Shown here piece after piece: positions 1 through 8,974 of a stretch of DNA of 64,000 nt; positions within the stretch are counted from its first letter, which is position 1, and each line of letters opens with the position of its first letter. Source of the stretch: Bdellovibrionales bacterium CG10_big_fil_rev_8_21_14_0_10_45_34 (lineage in GTDB: Bacteria > Bdellovibrionota > Bdellovibrionia > Bdellovibrionales > 1-14-0-10-45-34). The position numbers and the translations under genes are program-made. The stretch lies in NCBI GenBank assembly GCA_002778785.1, contig PEZS01000011.1, positions 511,079-575,078 on the forward strand. The letters run 5' to 3'. Below the pieces are notes generated by a model. The model saw nothing but the letters and a program-made list of their open reading frames with translations. It searched no databases and was not told the origin of the DNA.

Positions 1-2
1 CC

Positions 3-584
3 TCAAAAAGTTTGAGCTATATTTTCGAGCTAGCGGGCCTATCAAATATAAAGATTCTCAGTTCGCAATATGGCCTTGGCCTTGTTGCAACTGGGTCTCG
101 GCCCGTGGCAGATATATTAACGACATCGGAAGACAAGGCATTTCCGAAATCTAACGAACAACTGAGATCCACGAAAGAAATGAAGTCTCCTCGCATCGAG
201 GGTTTACATGATGGCTATTTTTCTCGAACAAATCAGTTTGTAAATCGCCTACAGAATCGTCTCATGAATTTAATGAATAAAAATCTCGCTATTATGGGCG
301 GAAACTTAGACACTGCAAACTTATTTGCTCTTTTGAATTTCGACAATGTTAATACAAGAATATTTGAACAAGATCACCAATACGTGGGTAAGTTTATACC
401 CGGTGTCTCCGAGCCAATATTTCATGACGATTTAATAGACGAATTTCAGCCAGATGAAGTCTGGATTATGCCCCTCGGTTTTTGTGATAAGATAGAAACT
501 AATCTTCGCAAAAAATACAGTATTCAAGTGCCAATGGTTAAGATGAACTCAGCGCCCTCATCAGAGGTATTAATTGAGTCTTAA
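3..584 (+). CDS. C-terminal part of a SAM-dependent C-methyltransferase (5' end outside window)
   Basis: The frame is open to the left edge, so this is the 3' part of a gene; the TTG at 12 need not be the start. Numbered from that TTG, residues 93-160 read like the C-terminal domain of sugar C-methyltransferases (Methyltransf_14 type): an MGGN turn, then a strand-rich stretch with GKFIPG and a PDEVWIMP strand. Family members methylate nucleotide-activated sugars. The AdoMet-binding half would lie upstream and cannot be checked. The stop overlaps the next gene by 11 bp, so the two are probably cotranscribed in a polysaccharide operon. The family call rests on pattern resemblance. Confidence 0.6.
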   Translation, partial: SKSLSYIFELAGLSNIKILSSQYGLGLVATGSRPVADILTTSEDKAFPKSNEQLRSTKEMKSPRIEGLHDGYFSRTNQFVNRLQNRLMNLMNKNLAIMGGNLDTANLFALLNFDNVNTRIFEQDHQYVGKFIPGVSEPIFHDDLIDEFQPDEVWIMPLGFCDKIETNLRKKYSIQVPMVKMNSAPSSEVLIES

Positions 585-1629
585 AGTTTTCAGCTTAAAC
601 GAGCGAGAACTGTGGACCGATGCTCTTAGTGAACTCGAGACGCACCTCAGGGATGTTTACTTTACCCCCGACTATTACCAACTTCACCAAAATTACGGGG
701 ATGGAGTCGCAGAGTGTGCCCTTTATAGCGGGGCATCCGGATGCCTAATTTATGCCTACTTAAAAAACCCCATCCGCCCCCTAGGGTACGATCTTCCTAG
801 CGAGCATTATGACATCCAGGGGGCCTATGGTTACAACGGGCTTGCGGGCTCCTTAAGCGACCACAATGAATTATCTAAGTTTCATTCAGAGTTTTCGAAC
901 TATTGTCGAGACTCTAACATTGTCGCAGAATTCACCCGATTTCATCCTCTCATTGAAAATGTAAATTACTCCCGCGACCATTTGTCTGTTCGCAAAAACA
1001 GGAGCACCGTCAAAGTCATCCTAGATCGATCATTTATTGAGATTCAAAAAGAATTTTCTGATAGTTGTAGAAGAGCCATCAGAAAGGCTGAGAAAAACGG
1101 AATAAAGATTACCACTCATACTAGCAGTTTTCATATTGCGGATTTTAAACGGCTTTACAAAGCGACTATGGATCGAACACGCTCTCGGCCCTACCTGTAC
1201 TTTAGCGACAGTTATTTTGAAGAGCTTTTTAGAGTGCCGAATCTCGTTCAATTTTGCGCATGGCTAGATGATAAGGTTGTAGCAACCTCTCTTTGTTTTT
1301 TAAGCACTCCATTCTTTCATTACCACCTTGGCGCGTCCGCCACGGAGCACTTATCAATGAGGCCGAACAACTTACTATTTCAAGAGATGATTTCGTTTGC
1401 GAACGCACGCGGTGCTAAACTACTGCACCTGGGTGGCGGCAATACAGCATCGCCGGACGACAGTCTATTCAAATACAAAACCAGCTATTCTCATGCCCTT
1501 TGTGATTTTTATGTGGGATACAAAATTCACGACGAAGAGACTTACAAGAATCTCTGCGACGAGTGGGATCGTAAAGCAAACTTACCTAAACTCAACACTG
1601 AAGTTCTCAGGTATCGTTCATCGATTTGA
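574..1629 (+). CDS. GNAT/FemAB-like acyl- or aminoacyl-transferase
   Basis: A 351-residue protein of the FemAB-like/BioF2-like acetyltransferase type. Residues 84-92 (AYGYNGLAG) and 117-125 (VAEFTRFHP) match the conserved N-terminal sub-domain of this family. The GNAT core follows at about 130-330 with a basic helix (SCRRAIRKAEKNG). Such enzymes in polysaccharide loci are usually annotated as adding acyl or aminoacyl groups to amino sugars; the substrate here is unknown. The start is a TTG preceded by CAGAGG at 562-567 and overlaps the methyltransferase stop. The 3' end overlaps the convergent flippase gene by 12 bp. Confidence 0.75.
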   Translation: MSLKVFSLNERELWTDALSELETHLRDVYFTPDYYQLHQNYGDGVAECALYSGASGCLIYAYLKNPIRPLGYDLPSEHYDIQGAYGYNGLAGSLSDHNELSKFHSEFSNYCRDSNIVAEFTRFHPLIENVNYSRDHLSVRKNRSTVKVILDRSFIEIQKEFSDSCRRAIRKAEKNGIKITTHTSSFHIADFKRLYKATMDRTRSRPYLYFSDSYFEELFRVPNLVQFCAWLDDKVVATSLCFLSTPFFHYHLGASATEHLSMRPNNLLFQEMISFANARGAKLLHLGGGNTASPDDSLFKYKTSYSHALCDFYVGYKIHDEETYKNLCDEWDRKANLPKLNTEVLRYRSSI

Positions 1630-2937
1630 CTTTTTTAATCGCGTTTTTACAAACGCGATGGCCTGAAGCGGCGAAAGATTCGGTACAGAAAGAATTCCAA
1701 ATTCTCTTTTGTATACCCACACTAGGACAGCTTTTAGTCCAACTAAGCTAATCCCTTGAGAAATCGCGGCACCGTAGATTCCCAAATTTGGTATAAGAGC
1801 CGCAGAAAGTGCTAGATTCAATCCCGCAAAACACCACATCCACTTGGCAACCGAGTTTTGCTTGCCGACCACATACATGATGACAATGATAAATCCAGAG
1901 AGACTACTTAAAAAGAATGACGTTGTGAGTATTCTTAATACACCAGAGGCCTCTACGTACTCGGATCCGAACAGCGACAATAACGGTTCTGCAAAAATTA
2001 AAATTGCAAGATAGGCTGGAGTCGTAAACCAAAATATGGCTGAAGCGACCTGAGAGACAAACTTCTGAATAGCCACTTTGTTGCCTTCAGAATGAAGCCG
2101 CGAGAATGTGGCGACTCCCACAATTGTCATTGCTTCGTATACGAACTGAATCATCTCCGCGCCGCGAGCGGCCGCTACGTAAATACCAACATCATGTGAA
2201 GGCCTGAGTTTTCCTAGAACTAACACTTCGCCTTTACTGAGCAAAATAAACCCCAAGCCGCTACCGACAAGTCCGATCGCAGGCGCAAACCACTGTTTGA
2301 TTTCAAATGTTGGCTTTGCTTCGTTTAAATGAAGTGGCTTTTCTACTTTGTAAAGAGCAACGTAACCAACAATGAGTGTTACAATCCAAGCTATTAAGTT
2401 GATGTATGCAGCTTCCTCTACGTTTACCGATTGATGCCATGTAACCCAACCCAGTAATAAAAGTAAGATACCACCCGGGTAGACAATGTTTTCTGGAATT
2501 TGCGCCCAGATCGGATGGTGCATCGATCTAATAATGGCCTGGCGCACTTGCCCCGCAATGATCAAGGGGAGAGTCAAGAACATGAGTGCAAAAACATAAT
2601 GATCAGATTGCGCAAAAAAAGTAGTCGCAAATATTGTGACGAGCGCGATAAGAAGTGAGCTAGTGGTGCTAGACACATGAGCAAAGCGAAGAATTCCTCG
2701 CAATCGACCCTTGTCATTTTCGTTTAAAAATTTTGGGATGAATCGCAAAAGAGTGTGGTCTAAGCCCAAAATTGCAGGCAGAGATATCACTGAAATGACT
2801 GTTATCGCATAAGAGTAGACGCCATATCCCTTCGCCCCTAAGATCCTTGCTAATAATAGGCCAACAAAAAATCTCAGCGCGTGCCCGCTACTTCGAACCA
2901 AGAAGGAATACGCACTACTTTTGTATATCCCGTTCAC
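1618..2937 (-). CDS. Oligosaccharide flippase (Wzx/MOP superfamily)
   Basis: A 439-residue integral membrane protein with about 12 hydrophobic segments and the MOP/Wzx pattern: an N-terminal helix with SFLVRSSGHALRFFVG, an LGLDHTLLRFIPKF loop after helix 2, and a polysaccharide-biosynthesis C-terminal half. It should move undecaprenyl-linked repeat units across the inner membrane. The start is GTG and overlaps the HAD gene stop as GTGA, so translation is coupled. It is last in the operon that runs 7864 to 1618. A second flippase domain lies at 13436-16432, so the locus may export two glycans. Confidence 0.88.
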   Translation of the reverse strand: MNGIYKSSAYSFLVRSSGHALRFFVGLLLARILGAKGYGVYSYAITVISVISLPAILGLDHTLLRFIPKFLNENDKGRLRGILRFAHVSSTTSSLLIALVTIFATTFFAQSDHYVFALMFLTLPLIIAGQVRQAIIRSMHHPIWAQIPENIVYPGGILLLLLGWVTWHQSVNVEEAAYINLIAWIVTLIVGYVALYKVEKPLHLNEAKPTFEIKQWFAPAIGLVGSGLGFILLSKGEVLVLGKLRPSHDVGIYVAAARGAEMIQFVYEAMTIVGVATFSRLHSEGNKVAIQKFVSQVASAIFWFTTPAYLAILIFAEPLLSLFGSEYVEASGVLRILTTSFFLSSLSGFIIVIMYVVGKQNSVAKWMWCFAGLNLALSAALIPNLGIYGAAISQGISLVGLKAVLVWVYKREFGILSVPNLSPLQAIAFVKTRLKKSNR

Positions 2938-3716
2938 AGTTTTTCACTCGTTTGACTTTTGACCAACTGGCCATGAACACTCGCTTCATGCCAACTTGCA
3001 AGTTTTTGAGCAGTGACATCGCTGAGACTGCTAACAACCTTATCGGCTCCAGCTTCTTTAAGATTTTGGCCGATTCGGTCTAGGCCCAACGTTAAGCCAA
3101 CGTTGGCAGCCTTAGAAGCCTGCACACCGGATATGGCATCTTCAATAATAATAACGTCAGACGGACTACAAGAAAATTCTTTGATCAACTCCGAGAACAT
3201 ATCGGGATGTGGCTTGCCTCTTAAGTGCCTCTCCTTGATAGTGTTGCCATCGTAAATCTTTTTAAAGTATTTGGTTAGGCTGGCCCTTTCTAGCAAATAT
3301 CGGCAGTTTTTGCTTGAAGACGCCACCGCAAGGTCAATACTTACGCTACTTAAGTGATTGATTAAATTTTCACAATCTTTGAAAACTTCGACACCCAACT
3401 CGTCGATTAGATCCAAGAAGATTCTGTCTTTCTTGTTACCTATACCGACCACTGATTCAACTGACTGATCTGTATCTTCCCCGTGTGGCAGCTCAATATC
3501 TCGTGAGCGCAAGAAATTCCCGATTCCGACAAGCCTGGGTTTTCCATCGACATGTTCGTGATAGTCGGAGTCAATTCGAAACTCTTTAAAGGTCTCACCC
3601 TTTCTCTGCGATCTCTTGGCAAGCATCTCATCAAAGACACTCTTCCACGCTCTTGCGTGTACGACCGCTGTGTTTGTTATTACACCGTCCATATCAAAAA
3701 TAACCAGTTTAAACAT
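2934..3716 (-). CDS. HAD hydrolase, beta-phosphoglucomutase-like
   Basis: A HAD-superfamily subclass IA protein. The DxD nucleophile motif is at residues 8-10 (FDMDGVITNT), with a helical cap, a serine-rich motif II (VASSSKN), the Lys of GKPHPD, and the acidic IIEDAISGVQAS motif. Cap and motifs fit beta-phosphoglucomutases and sugar phosphatases. The frame is open to 3773, but the ATG at 3716 is preferred because the protein then begins at the first beta strand and the start overlaps the upstream stop as TAATG. Tight coupling to the glycosyltransferase/nucleotidyltransferase fusion suggests it dephosphorylates or isomerises a sugar phosphate used there (inference). Confidence 0.82.
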   Translation of the reverse strand: MFKLVIFDMDGVITNTAVVHARAWKSVFDEMLAKRSQRKGETFKEFRIDSDYHEHVDGKPRLVGIGNFLRSRDIELPHGEDTDQSVESVVGIGNKKDRIFLDLIDELGVEVFKDCENLINHLSSVSIDLAVASSSKNCRYLLERASLTKYFKKIYDGNTIKERHLRGKPHPDMFSELIKEFSCSPSDVIIIEDAISGVQASKAANVGLTLGLDRIGQNLKEAGADKVVSSLSDVTAQKLASWHEASVHGQLVKSQTSEKL

Positions 3717-5326
3717 TAGGGCGTAACGCCTATTCGCATGCGTTCGATGGCTTTGCTCGAGGAGGTTGTCCATTCGCGCGTAAAATAGACGCAGCCGCCA
3801 GCTTTTTCTACGGCCTGCTTTTCAAGCTGAAAGTTAGGATTAACTTGTTGATCTGGCGCTTCGTACTCGTCACCTTTTGCAAAATAGTTTGGCTTTAACA
3901 TCTCAATTGTTGGAACAGCAGATGGCCACTTATTGATTGCAACCCAACTTACTGCACCAAGCCCTGCAATCAACTCGGCACGCTGTTTCGCAGGAAAAAC
4001 AGGACGGTTTGGGCCTTTGTTAATGAACTCGTCTGGCGTAATGGTAGCAATGAGTACATCGGCTGCTTTTCTGGCTGATTCGAAGTGCCGCAAATGCCCG
4101 GCATGCAAAACATCGAAGCAACCGTGACACTGCACCACAGTTCTACCCTCAGATTTCACCTGCTCTACAATGGCAGCAAGTCTATCGAGAGTGACCACCC
4201 TGTCTCGTGAGCTGATTGGCAAGGTAGTGGTTGACGACTTAGGTAGTACTTCGAAGTAGAATTTGGCCATCTTAGCCATTTCATTATTGTAGTCGTTCTT
4301 ATCTTGAATAATTCTTCTCTCTCTTTCGCCTAGATTAGCGAGCTTCTCTTTTTCAGAAAACAGAGTCTCAATCTTAGTGACCAAATCCTCCGAATCGCTG
4401 GCTCGAAAAAGCTGATAAGGCTCACATATCCACTCTCGGTTTTCGCAAACATCTGAAACCACAACAGGCAGCTTCATAGCCATCGCCTCCGCGGTGCTTG
4501 CGGCTATTCCGGCGTCGGAGAGTGAGGCAGAAACGTATACGTCTGAAACTGTCAAAAACTCTTTGAGCTGTTTCATATTGTATCCGCCTAAAAAACTGAC
4601 TCTTTCAGCAATATTCAACTCTTGCACAAGGGCTTTGAGATTTTCCGTCTCTGGTCCTCGCCCAGCAACAAGCAGTTTTACAGATGGATGCTTTTTTTCA
4701 AGAAGCGGAATCGATTTAACGATCGTTGCAATATCGTAAACATCATAATGGTTCCGAGTACTAAGGATAACAGGGAACGCATCATTTAACTCGTAAGACT
4801 TTTGGAGTTCTCTTCGTTGACCTAAATCTGGTGTGAAGTCCACCGTATCAATACCAAAATTAATCCTCTTTATTTTTTTACGGTCGGCTCCCAGATCTAC
4901 CATAGCTTCTATCATGTGATCGGCGTCGGTTGTAACCATCAATGACTTTTCAAGAACCCTTTGGACCAATCTTTTCTTAGCTATGTTGTTTCGGTTCGTA
5001 AGAATATCGGAGCCCCAGGCTGTGCTTACAATAGGCGCCTTATCTTGAAGTAGTGCCAGCAAGCCGTAAAATCCAATGTAATGTACATGAATTAAATCTG
5101 GTTTCGTCTCTCTAACGACTGCGCGTATTTTTACAGCCGCCCTAGCGAAATTCCAGAGTTTACTTTTGGACCCTCCAAGCTCAATCACTTCTAAGCCCAT
5201 TTCTTGTCTTAACTTAGAATCAATTGTGTCAAAGGTTGCCCAAGCAACCTCAAATCCTGCTTTCTTAAAATACTTAATCCACTTGATGCTATGAATAGAG
5301 GATGAAGCTAAAAACAAAAGTTTCAC
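3716..5326 (-). CDS. Fusion: GT4 glycosyltransferase + HldE/RfaE-type nucleotidyltransferase
   Basis: A 536-residue two-domain protein. Residues 1-360 are a GT-B family 4 glycosyltransferase with an N-terminal Rossmann half, ILSTRNHYDVYD near 188-199, LLVAGRGPE at 218-226, and an acidic donor-site region (DAGIAASTAEAMAMKLPVV). Residues 395-536 resemble the HldE/RfaE-II adenylyl/cytidylyltransferase domain: GCFDVLHAGH at 402-411 carries the HxGH signature, KGDEY is at 484-488, and a TSSSKAI stretch is near the end. The combination suggests activation of a sugar phosphate and transfer of the sugar in one polypeptide. The GTG start has GGGAG 8-12 nt upstream. The fusion is unusual; the substrate is unknown. 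Confidence 0.85.
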   Translation of the reverse strand: MKLLFLASSSIHSIKWIKYFKKAGFEVAWATFDTIDSKLRQEMGLEVIELGGSKSKLWNFARAAVKIRAVVRETKPDLIHVHYIGFYGLLALLQDKAPIVSTAWGSDILTNRNNIAKKRLVQRVLEKSLMVTTDADHMIEAMVDLGADRKKIKRINFGIDTVDFTPDLGQRRELQKSYELNDAFPVILSTRNHYDVYDIATIVKSIPLLEKKHPSVKLLVAGRGPETENLKALVQELNIAERVSFLGGYNMKQLKEFLTVSDVYVSASLSDAGIAASTAEAMAMKLPVVVSDVCENREWICEPYQLFRASDSEDLVTKIETLFSEKEKLANLGERERRIIQDKNDYNNEMAKMAKFYFEVLPKSSTTTLPISSRDRVVTLDRLAAIVEQVKSEGRTVVQCHGCFDVLHAGHLRHFESARKAADVLIATITPDEFINKGPNRPVFPAKQRAELIAGLGAVSWVAINKWPSAVPTIEMLKPNYFAKGDEYEAPDQQVNPNFQLEKQAVEKAGGCVYFTREWTTSSSKAIERMRIGVTP

Positions 5327-5340
5327 AATGGTCTCCCAAA

Positions 5341-6081
5341 TTAAATCATTTCAACATTTCTATCAGTGACAACCTCGGTCGCACCCGGTGGCTTAGCCGG
5401 CAGAAGGGGTGCAGATCTACCAGAAACCGCAACAAGTTCCGCAGAGCCACCCAGTTTCTTCACCAACGACTGAACGCCTCGAAGTGCTAACGGTCGATTG
5501 ACAAAGGATAATACAGTTAACCAAATTACCTTTAAATCTAAAAAAAGGTTCTGATGTTCTACATAAAGCAGGCCCAGACGGCTCTTCCAAGGTCTTACTA
5601 GTTGATTGTAAGCGATATTAGCATCTTCGTAGCCCTCAAGAATGTTGGCTAAATCGAAAAACACAACAGAGGATAGATCCGTAACGCCCGGTTTAATTGT
5701 AAGAAGTTTTTTTTCTTCGTGGGTGTATATCTTGATTTCTCTTTGAACGTTTGGGCGAGGACCAACTACCGAAAGATCGCCCATTAAAACATTTAAGAAC
5801 TGTGTTAGCTCATCAACTTTAAATCGTCTTATTAAATGGCCTACACGAGTTATTCTGGGATCATCTTTTTTTGTCGAGTCCACTTGATTTGCGTGAGCGC
5901 CTACAACCATCGTGCGGATTTTGATCATTTTAAAAGGTAGAGCGTTCTTACCAACTCTCTCTGACAAAAAAAAGGGGCTTCTTCGGTCATGCCTATACAC
6001 GGCAAAAAGGGCTACTAATAACAATGGCGACGTTAAAATAAGTGCAAAAAATGAAAAGAAGATATCAAATAGCCGTTTCAT
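5341..6081 (-). CDS. Initiating sugar-phosphate transferase (bacterial sugar transferase, PF02397 type)
   Basis: A 246-residue monotopic phosphoglycosyl transferase. It has a membrane re-entrant N-terminus (residues 3-29), RVGKNALPFKMIKIRTM at 42-58, the catalytic Asp-Glu pair at 90-91 (KVDELTQFLNVL) and the GPRP motif at 107-110. Family members transfer a sugar-1-phosphate from a nucleotide sugar to undecaprenyl phosphate, the first membrane step of O-antigen or capsule assembly. The last 40 residues form a Pro/Ala-rich tail not typical of the family. The gene overlaps the aldo/keto reductase stop by 17 bp and has only a weak ribosome site (GTAAGA). Confidence 0.9.
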   Translation of the reverse strand: MKRLFDIFFSFFALILTSPLLLVALFAVYRHDRRSPFFLSERVGKNALPFKMIKIRTMVVGAHANQVDSTKKDDPRITRVGHLIRRFKVDELTQFLNVLMGDLSVVGPRPNVQREIKIYTHEEKKLLTIKPGVTDLSSVVFFDLANILEGYEDANIAYNQLVRPWKSRLGLLYVEHQNLFLDLKVIWLTVLSFVNRPLALRGVQSLVKKLGGSAELVAVSGRSAPLLPAKPPGATEVVTDRNVEMI

Positions 6082-7045
6082 TTCTTACTCGCTCTTGGTT
6101 GGTATTAAATATGGAATCAATCTCTGATAGTTCCGCCGCTTCCAAACTGAAACATTCGGCTCCCCAATTTGACTCTAGCTGCTTGAGCGATTTCACTCCG
6201 GCAATACAAACGTCGATTGAAGATATCTGCTGGAGCCACCGAATTGCCACTGCAGAGACTGAAACGCCGTACTTGAGGGCATACTGTGTTAGCTTCGCAG
6301 CTCTTTCGACATTTCGCCTAAAATCCTCACCGATGAAGGCGGGCAGCCTGTGCCTGCGATCTGTTTGAGGGAACTGTATATCTTGGTTTTGAAACTTCCC
6401 CGAAAGCAGCCCTCGTTCTAAAACGCCATAAGCGAATGTTTTAATATTGTGGCCCCTTAAAAATCTCAGGTAAGAACCCTCAGCCTTTCGCTGTATCAGG
6501 CTGTATTGAAACTGCGCCGCTGAAATTGGATGGAGTTTTTGAATCTCTTCTAGATCTTTTAAGGCAAAATTCGAATAGCCGAACTCTCTTATTTTGCCGG
6601 TTTTTTGCAGGCCCACCAAGGTCTCAATCAAGAGCTCTTTTGGCACTTTCGGGTCAGGGTAGTGGACAAATAACAAAGGCACTGAATCTATTTGAAGCCT
6701 TCTAAGGCTGCCCTCAACGGAAGCTACGATGGCGCTAGGCTCAAGATTTACTTCCGTTACTGCACGCTCTTTGTCTTTTTGAAAGAAGTCGATTCCCACT
6801 TTTGTTCCAATGGTGACATCATGGCGCTTCGAGCCCAAATATTTTGAAAGGCGCTCTTCAGAAAGACCCAATCCATAGATGGGGGCCGTATCAAAGTACT
6901 TAACGCCAATCTCGACTGCTCTGACGATGGCCTCACCAATGTCTTGAATATCAACATCCCCCCAATCTGTGCCGCCAAGTGGCTCACAGCCAAATCCCAG
7001 AGTAGGAAACTCCAGATTTATCGAAGAGGGTTGTTGCTGCTTCAT
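6065..7045 (-). CDS. Aldo/keto reductase
   Basis: A 326-residue (beta/alpha)8 oxidoreductase of the AKR superfamily. The catalytic tetrad is readable: D52 (FDTAPIYG), Y57, K82 (TKVG) and H128 (LFVHYPD). The NADPH-phosphate-binding C-terminal region includes a VCIAGVKS strand. Its place between a SAM methyltransferase and the sugar transferase suggests reduction of a keto-sugar in glycan synthesis, but members act on many substrates. Translation is probably coupled to the next gene, which begins inside it. Confidence 0.87.
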   Translation of the reverse strand: MKQQQPSSINLEFPTLGFGCEPLGGTDWGDVDIQDIGEAIVRAVEIGVKYFDTAPIYGLGLSEERLSKYLGSKRHDVTIGTKVGIDFFQKDKERAVTEVNLEPSAIVASVEGSLRRLQIDSVPLLFVHYPDPKVPKELLIETLVGLQKTGKIREFGYSNFALKDLEEIQKLHPISAAQFQYSLIQRKAEGSYLRFLRGHNIKTFAYGVLERGLLSGKFQNQDIQFPQTDRRHRLPAFIGEDFRRNVERAAKLTQYALKYGVSVSAVAIRWLQQISSIDVCIAGVKSLKQLESNWGAECFSLEAAELSEIDSIFNTNQERVRNETAI

Positions 7046-7057
7046 AACTGTTATTCT

Positions 7058-7864
7058 TTAGTGAAGATTCTTTTTGGGCTCAGATAATATAAATACCATC
7101 TGCCAGGCCATAAGATTAAGAAGTGGAATTTTGAGCAAGATCTCGTCTATCTTCTCTGTTACTTTAAGAACTGGTTCAAAAACTTTTGTTCCGATAAACG
7201 GGATTGCACCCAAGGAAGCCAAATAGAAAAATTTCACTTCGACTTTGTTGAAATAGTTTTTTGCTAAATTCAGCTCGCGCAGAGTGAGAATATGATCGGT
7301 CTCCCACTCGGTTCTAAGCTTTGGTGTCATTTTGCGATAGAGCTGAATGACAGGATTGTAGCCCAGAGCCTCCATGGCCATAATCGAGCCGGTTGGCTTA
7401 ACAATTCGGGCCAGCTCCTTCCAGGCCTTTCGAATGTCTAGATGGTGCAATACGCCGTTACAGACGACAACATCAAATGTGTTATCTTCAAAGTCGGTGT
7501 TTTCGGCATCGCCAACTACGAATTTTGCATTGGTAAAACCGTTTGATTCAAGGAGCTCTTTCGCAGTTTCGACCTCTTTGCTAGAAATATCGATTCCTGT
7601 GACATTGGCCCCCATCTGGGCAAGATTCAAACTTGTTTGACCCAAGCCGCAACAATAATCGAGCACTTCTTTACCTTTGCAGTTCTTTCTGAGCCACTCG
7701 TTTTGGTAATCGACACTCTTTTTGACAATGCTGTAGAAGCGCTTATTAGAATATTTGGCCAAATACTCCTCTTCAGACATATTTTTTCGATCGGCCTCTC
7801 TTTGGTTATGAAAATTCGCCTCTTCCTTTTTGCGCTTTATTTCTGTTTGATCTGAATTCAGCAT
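7058..7864 (-). CDS. Class I SAM-dependent methyltransferase
   Basis: A Rossmann-fold methyltransferase (Methyltransf_11 type). Motif I is at residues 67-77 (VLDYCCGLGQT), the acidic strand at 88-93 (VTGIDI), then a GDAENTDFEDNTFD loop and VVCNGVLHHL. An open frame extends to 7924, but the ATG at 7864 follows an AAGAGGAA ribosome site, so it is the likely start. It is the first gene of the leftward operon ending with the flippase at 1618. It may methylate a sugar or a lipid; a C-terminal hydrophobic patch (ASLGAIPFIG) hints at membrane association. Confidence 0.85.
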   Translation of the reverse strand: MLNSDQTEIKRKKEEANFHNQREADRKNMSEEEYLAKYSNKRFYSIVKKSVDYQNEWLRKNCKGKEVLDYCCGLGQTSLNLAQMGANVTGIDISSKEVETAKELLESNGFTNAKFVVGDAENTDFEDNTFDVVVCNGVLHHLDIRKAWKELARIVKPTGSIMAMEALGYNPVIQLYRKMTPKLRTEWETDHILTLRELNLAKNYFNKVEVKFFYLASLGAIPFIGTKVFEPVLKVTEKIDEILLKIPLLNLMAWQMVFILSEPKKNLH

Positions 7865-8075
7865 TGATTCCTCTTTTGTAAATGTTGTGGCCCTCAGAGT
7901 CTTTTCGTTTTTAGCCCCTACCAATACCGCCTCGAGCCTCTAAATTTTTGTCGCCTAATCATCGCCTCGTTTAAATGGGCAAACTACCAATTCATTCGAA
8001 TCTGCGTCAACGACTGCCGGGCCCCGCGCCTATTATCTTGCATATTTATTTGGCGGCTGTTACCTGAATTGATCA
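7865..8075. promoter_or_regulatory. Divergent intergenic region of the two polysaccharide transcripts
   Basis: About 210 bp separates the methyltransferase operon (leftward) from the glycosyltransferase gene at 8076 (rightward), so both promoters must lie here. TATTAT near 8031 is a possible -10, but I find no convincing -35 partner. There is a GC-rich patch (GGGCCCC) near 8020. No ORF is supported. Confidence 0.35.
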
Positions 8076-8891
8076 ATGGTCCAACCCTTTTTTTCACTCG
8101 TAATACTCTGCTATAAAGGCGGAAATGCGATAGTTCCATTTATTGAGAAGGCTCACCGTCTCCTTGGGGACTACAACTTCCCATGGGAAATAATACTCGT
8201 TGCCAATTATATGGAAGGAGTTGAAGACCCAACCCCGGAAGTAATGAGGAACATTGCAAAAAAGTTGAACAACTGCCGAGTATTAACCCTCTCGAAAAAG
8301 GGAATGATGGGCTGGGATCTTAGAAGCGGAATGTCGGTAGCTAGGGGCGAATACGTTGGGGTTATCGACGGCGACGGGCAGTTCCCTATAGAGGCCTTGG
8401 CATCTTGCTTAGCCAAGATTCGCCTCGAAGGCCTAGACTTGGTAAAAACATATAGAGTTCGGCGCGATGATGGTCTGTACAGAAAGCTTATATCAATTGT
8501 TTATAACTTTCTCTTTAGAATGCTCGGGTTCGGTGACCTCAAAGATGCCAACTCGAAACCTAAAGTGATCCGACGCGTCAAGTTTGAAGAGATGAGGCTT
8601 TGTGCCGACGACTGGTTTGTAGATGCGGAGATTATGATAAAAGCTCACCGGATGGGGCTGAAAGTAAAAGAGATACCGATTCATTTTAGTGCGCAAACTG
8701 ATAGATGTTCATATGTTAAGCCGTCCGCGATCTTCGAATTTATCAAAAATCTGTTGGCAGCTCGTAATGGCCGATTCGGTCGCCCAAACCACGACACTTT
8801 TGATGGGCTTGGTTTGAATAAGCTGCCACACAGCCTAAAAAGGGACGCTACCGAGTCAAATAGAAATGACGGAAAAAGCCTCTTCGAATAG
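8076..8891 (+). CDS. Family 2 glycosyltransferase (dolichol-phosphate mannosyltransferase-like)
   Basis: A 271-residue GT-A enzyme. It opens with FSLVILCYKGG, has the metal/nucleotide DxD motif at 98-100 (VIDGDGQFP) and a KAHRMGLKVKEIPIHF acceptor-side segment typical of DPM1-like family 2 transferases. No C-terminal membrane helices are present, so it is probably peripheral and transfers a sugar to a lipid carrier. It is alone on the plus strand between two leftward operons and lacks a clear Shine-Dalgarno site, which may mean low expression or a leaderless transcript. Confidence 0.85.
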   Translation: MVQPFFSLVILCYKGGNAIVPFIEKAHRLLGDYNFPWEIILVANYMEGVEDPTPEVMRNIAKKLNNCRVLTLSKKGMMGWDLRSGMSVARGEYVGVIDGDGQFPIEALASCLAKIRLEGLDLVKTYRVRRDDGLYRKLISIVYNFLFRMLGFGDLKDANSKPKVIRRVKFEEMRLCADDWFVDAEIMIKAHRMGLKVKEIPIHFSAQTDRCSYVKPSAIFEFIKNLLAARNGRFGRPNHDTFDGLGLNKLPHSLKRDATESNRNDGKSLFE

Positions 8892-8974
8892 CTAATATGG
8901 GGAAACACCCTGACAGAGCCGATAACGAACTTCTTCTCACAAACTTATATAGAGCTCACGGCCCTATTGGCTAC

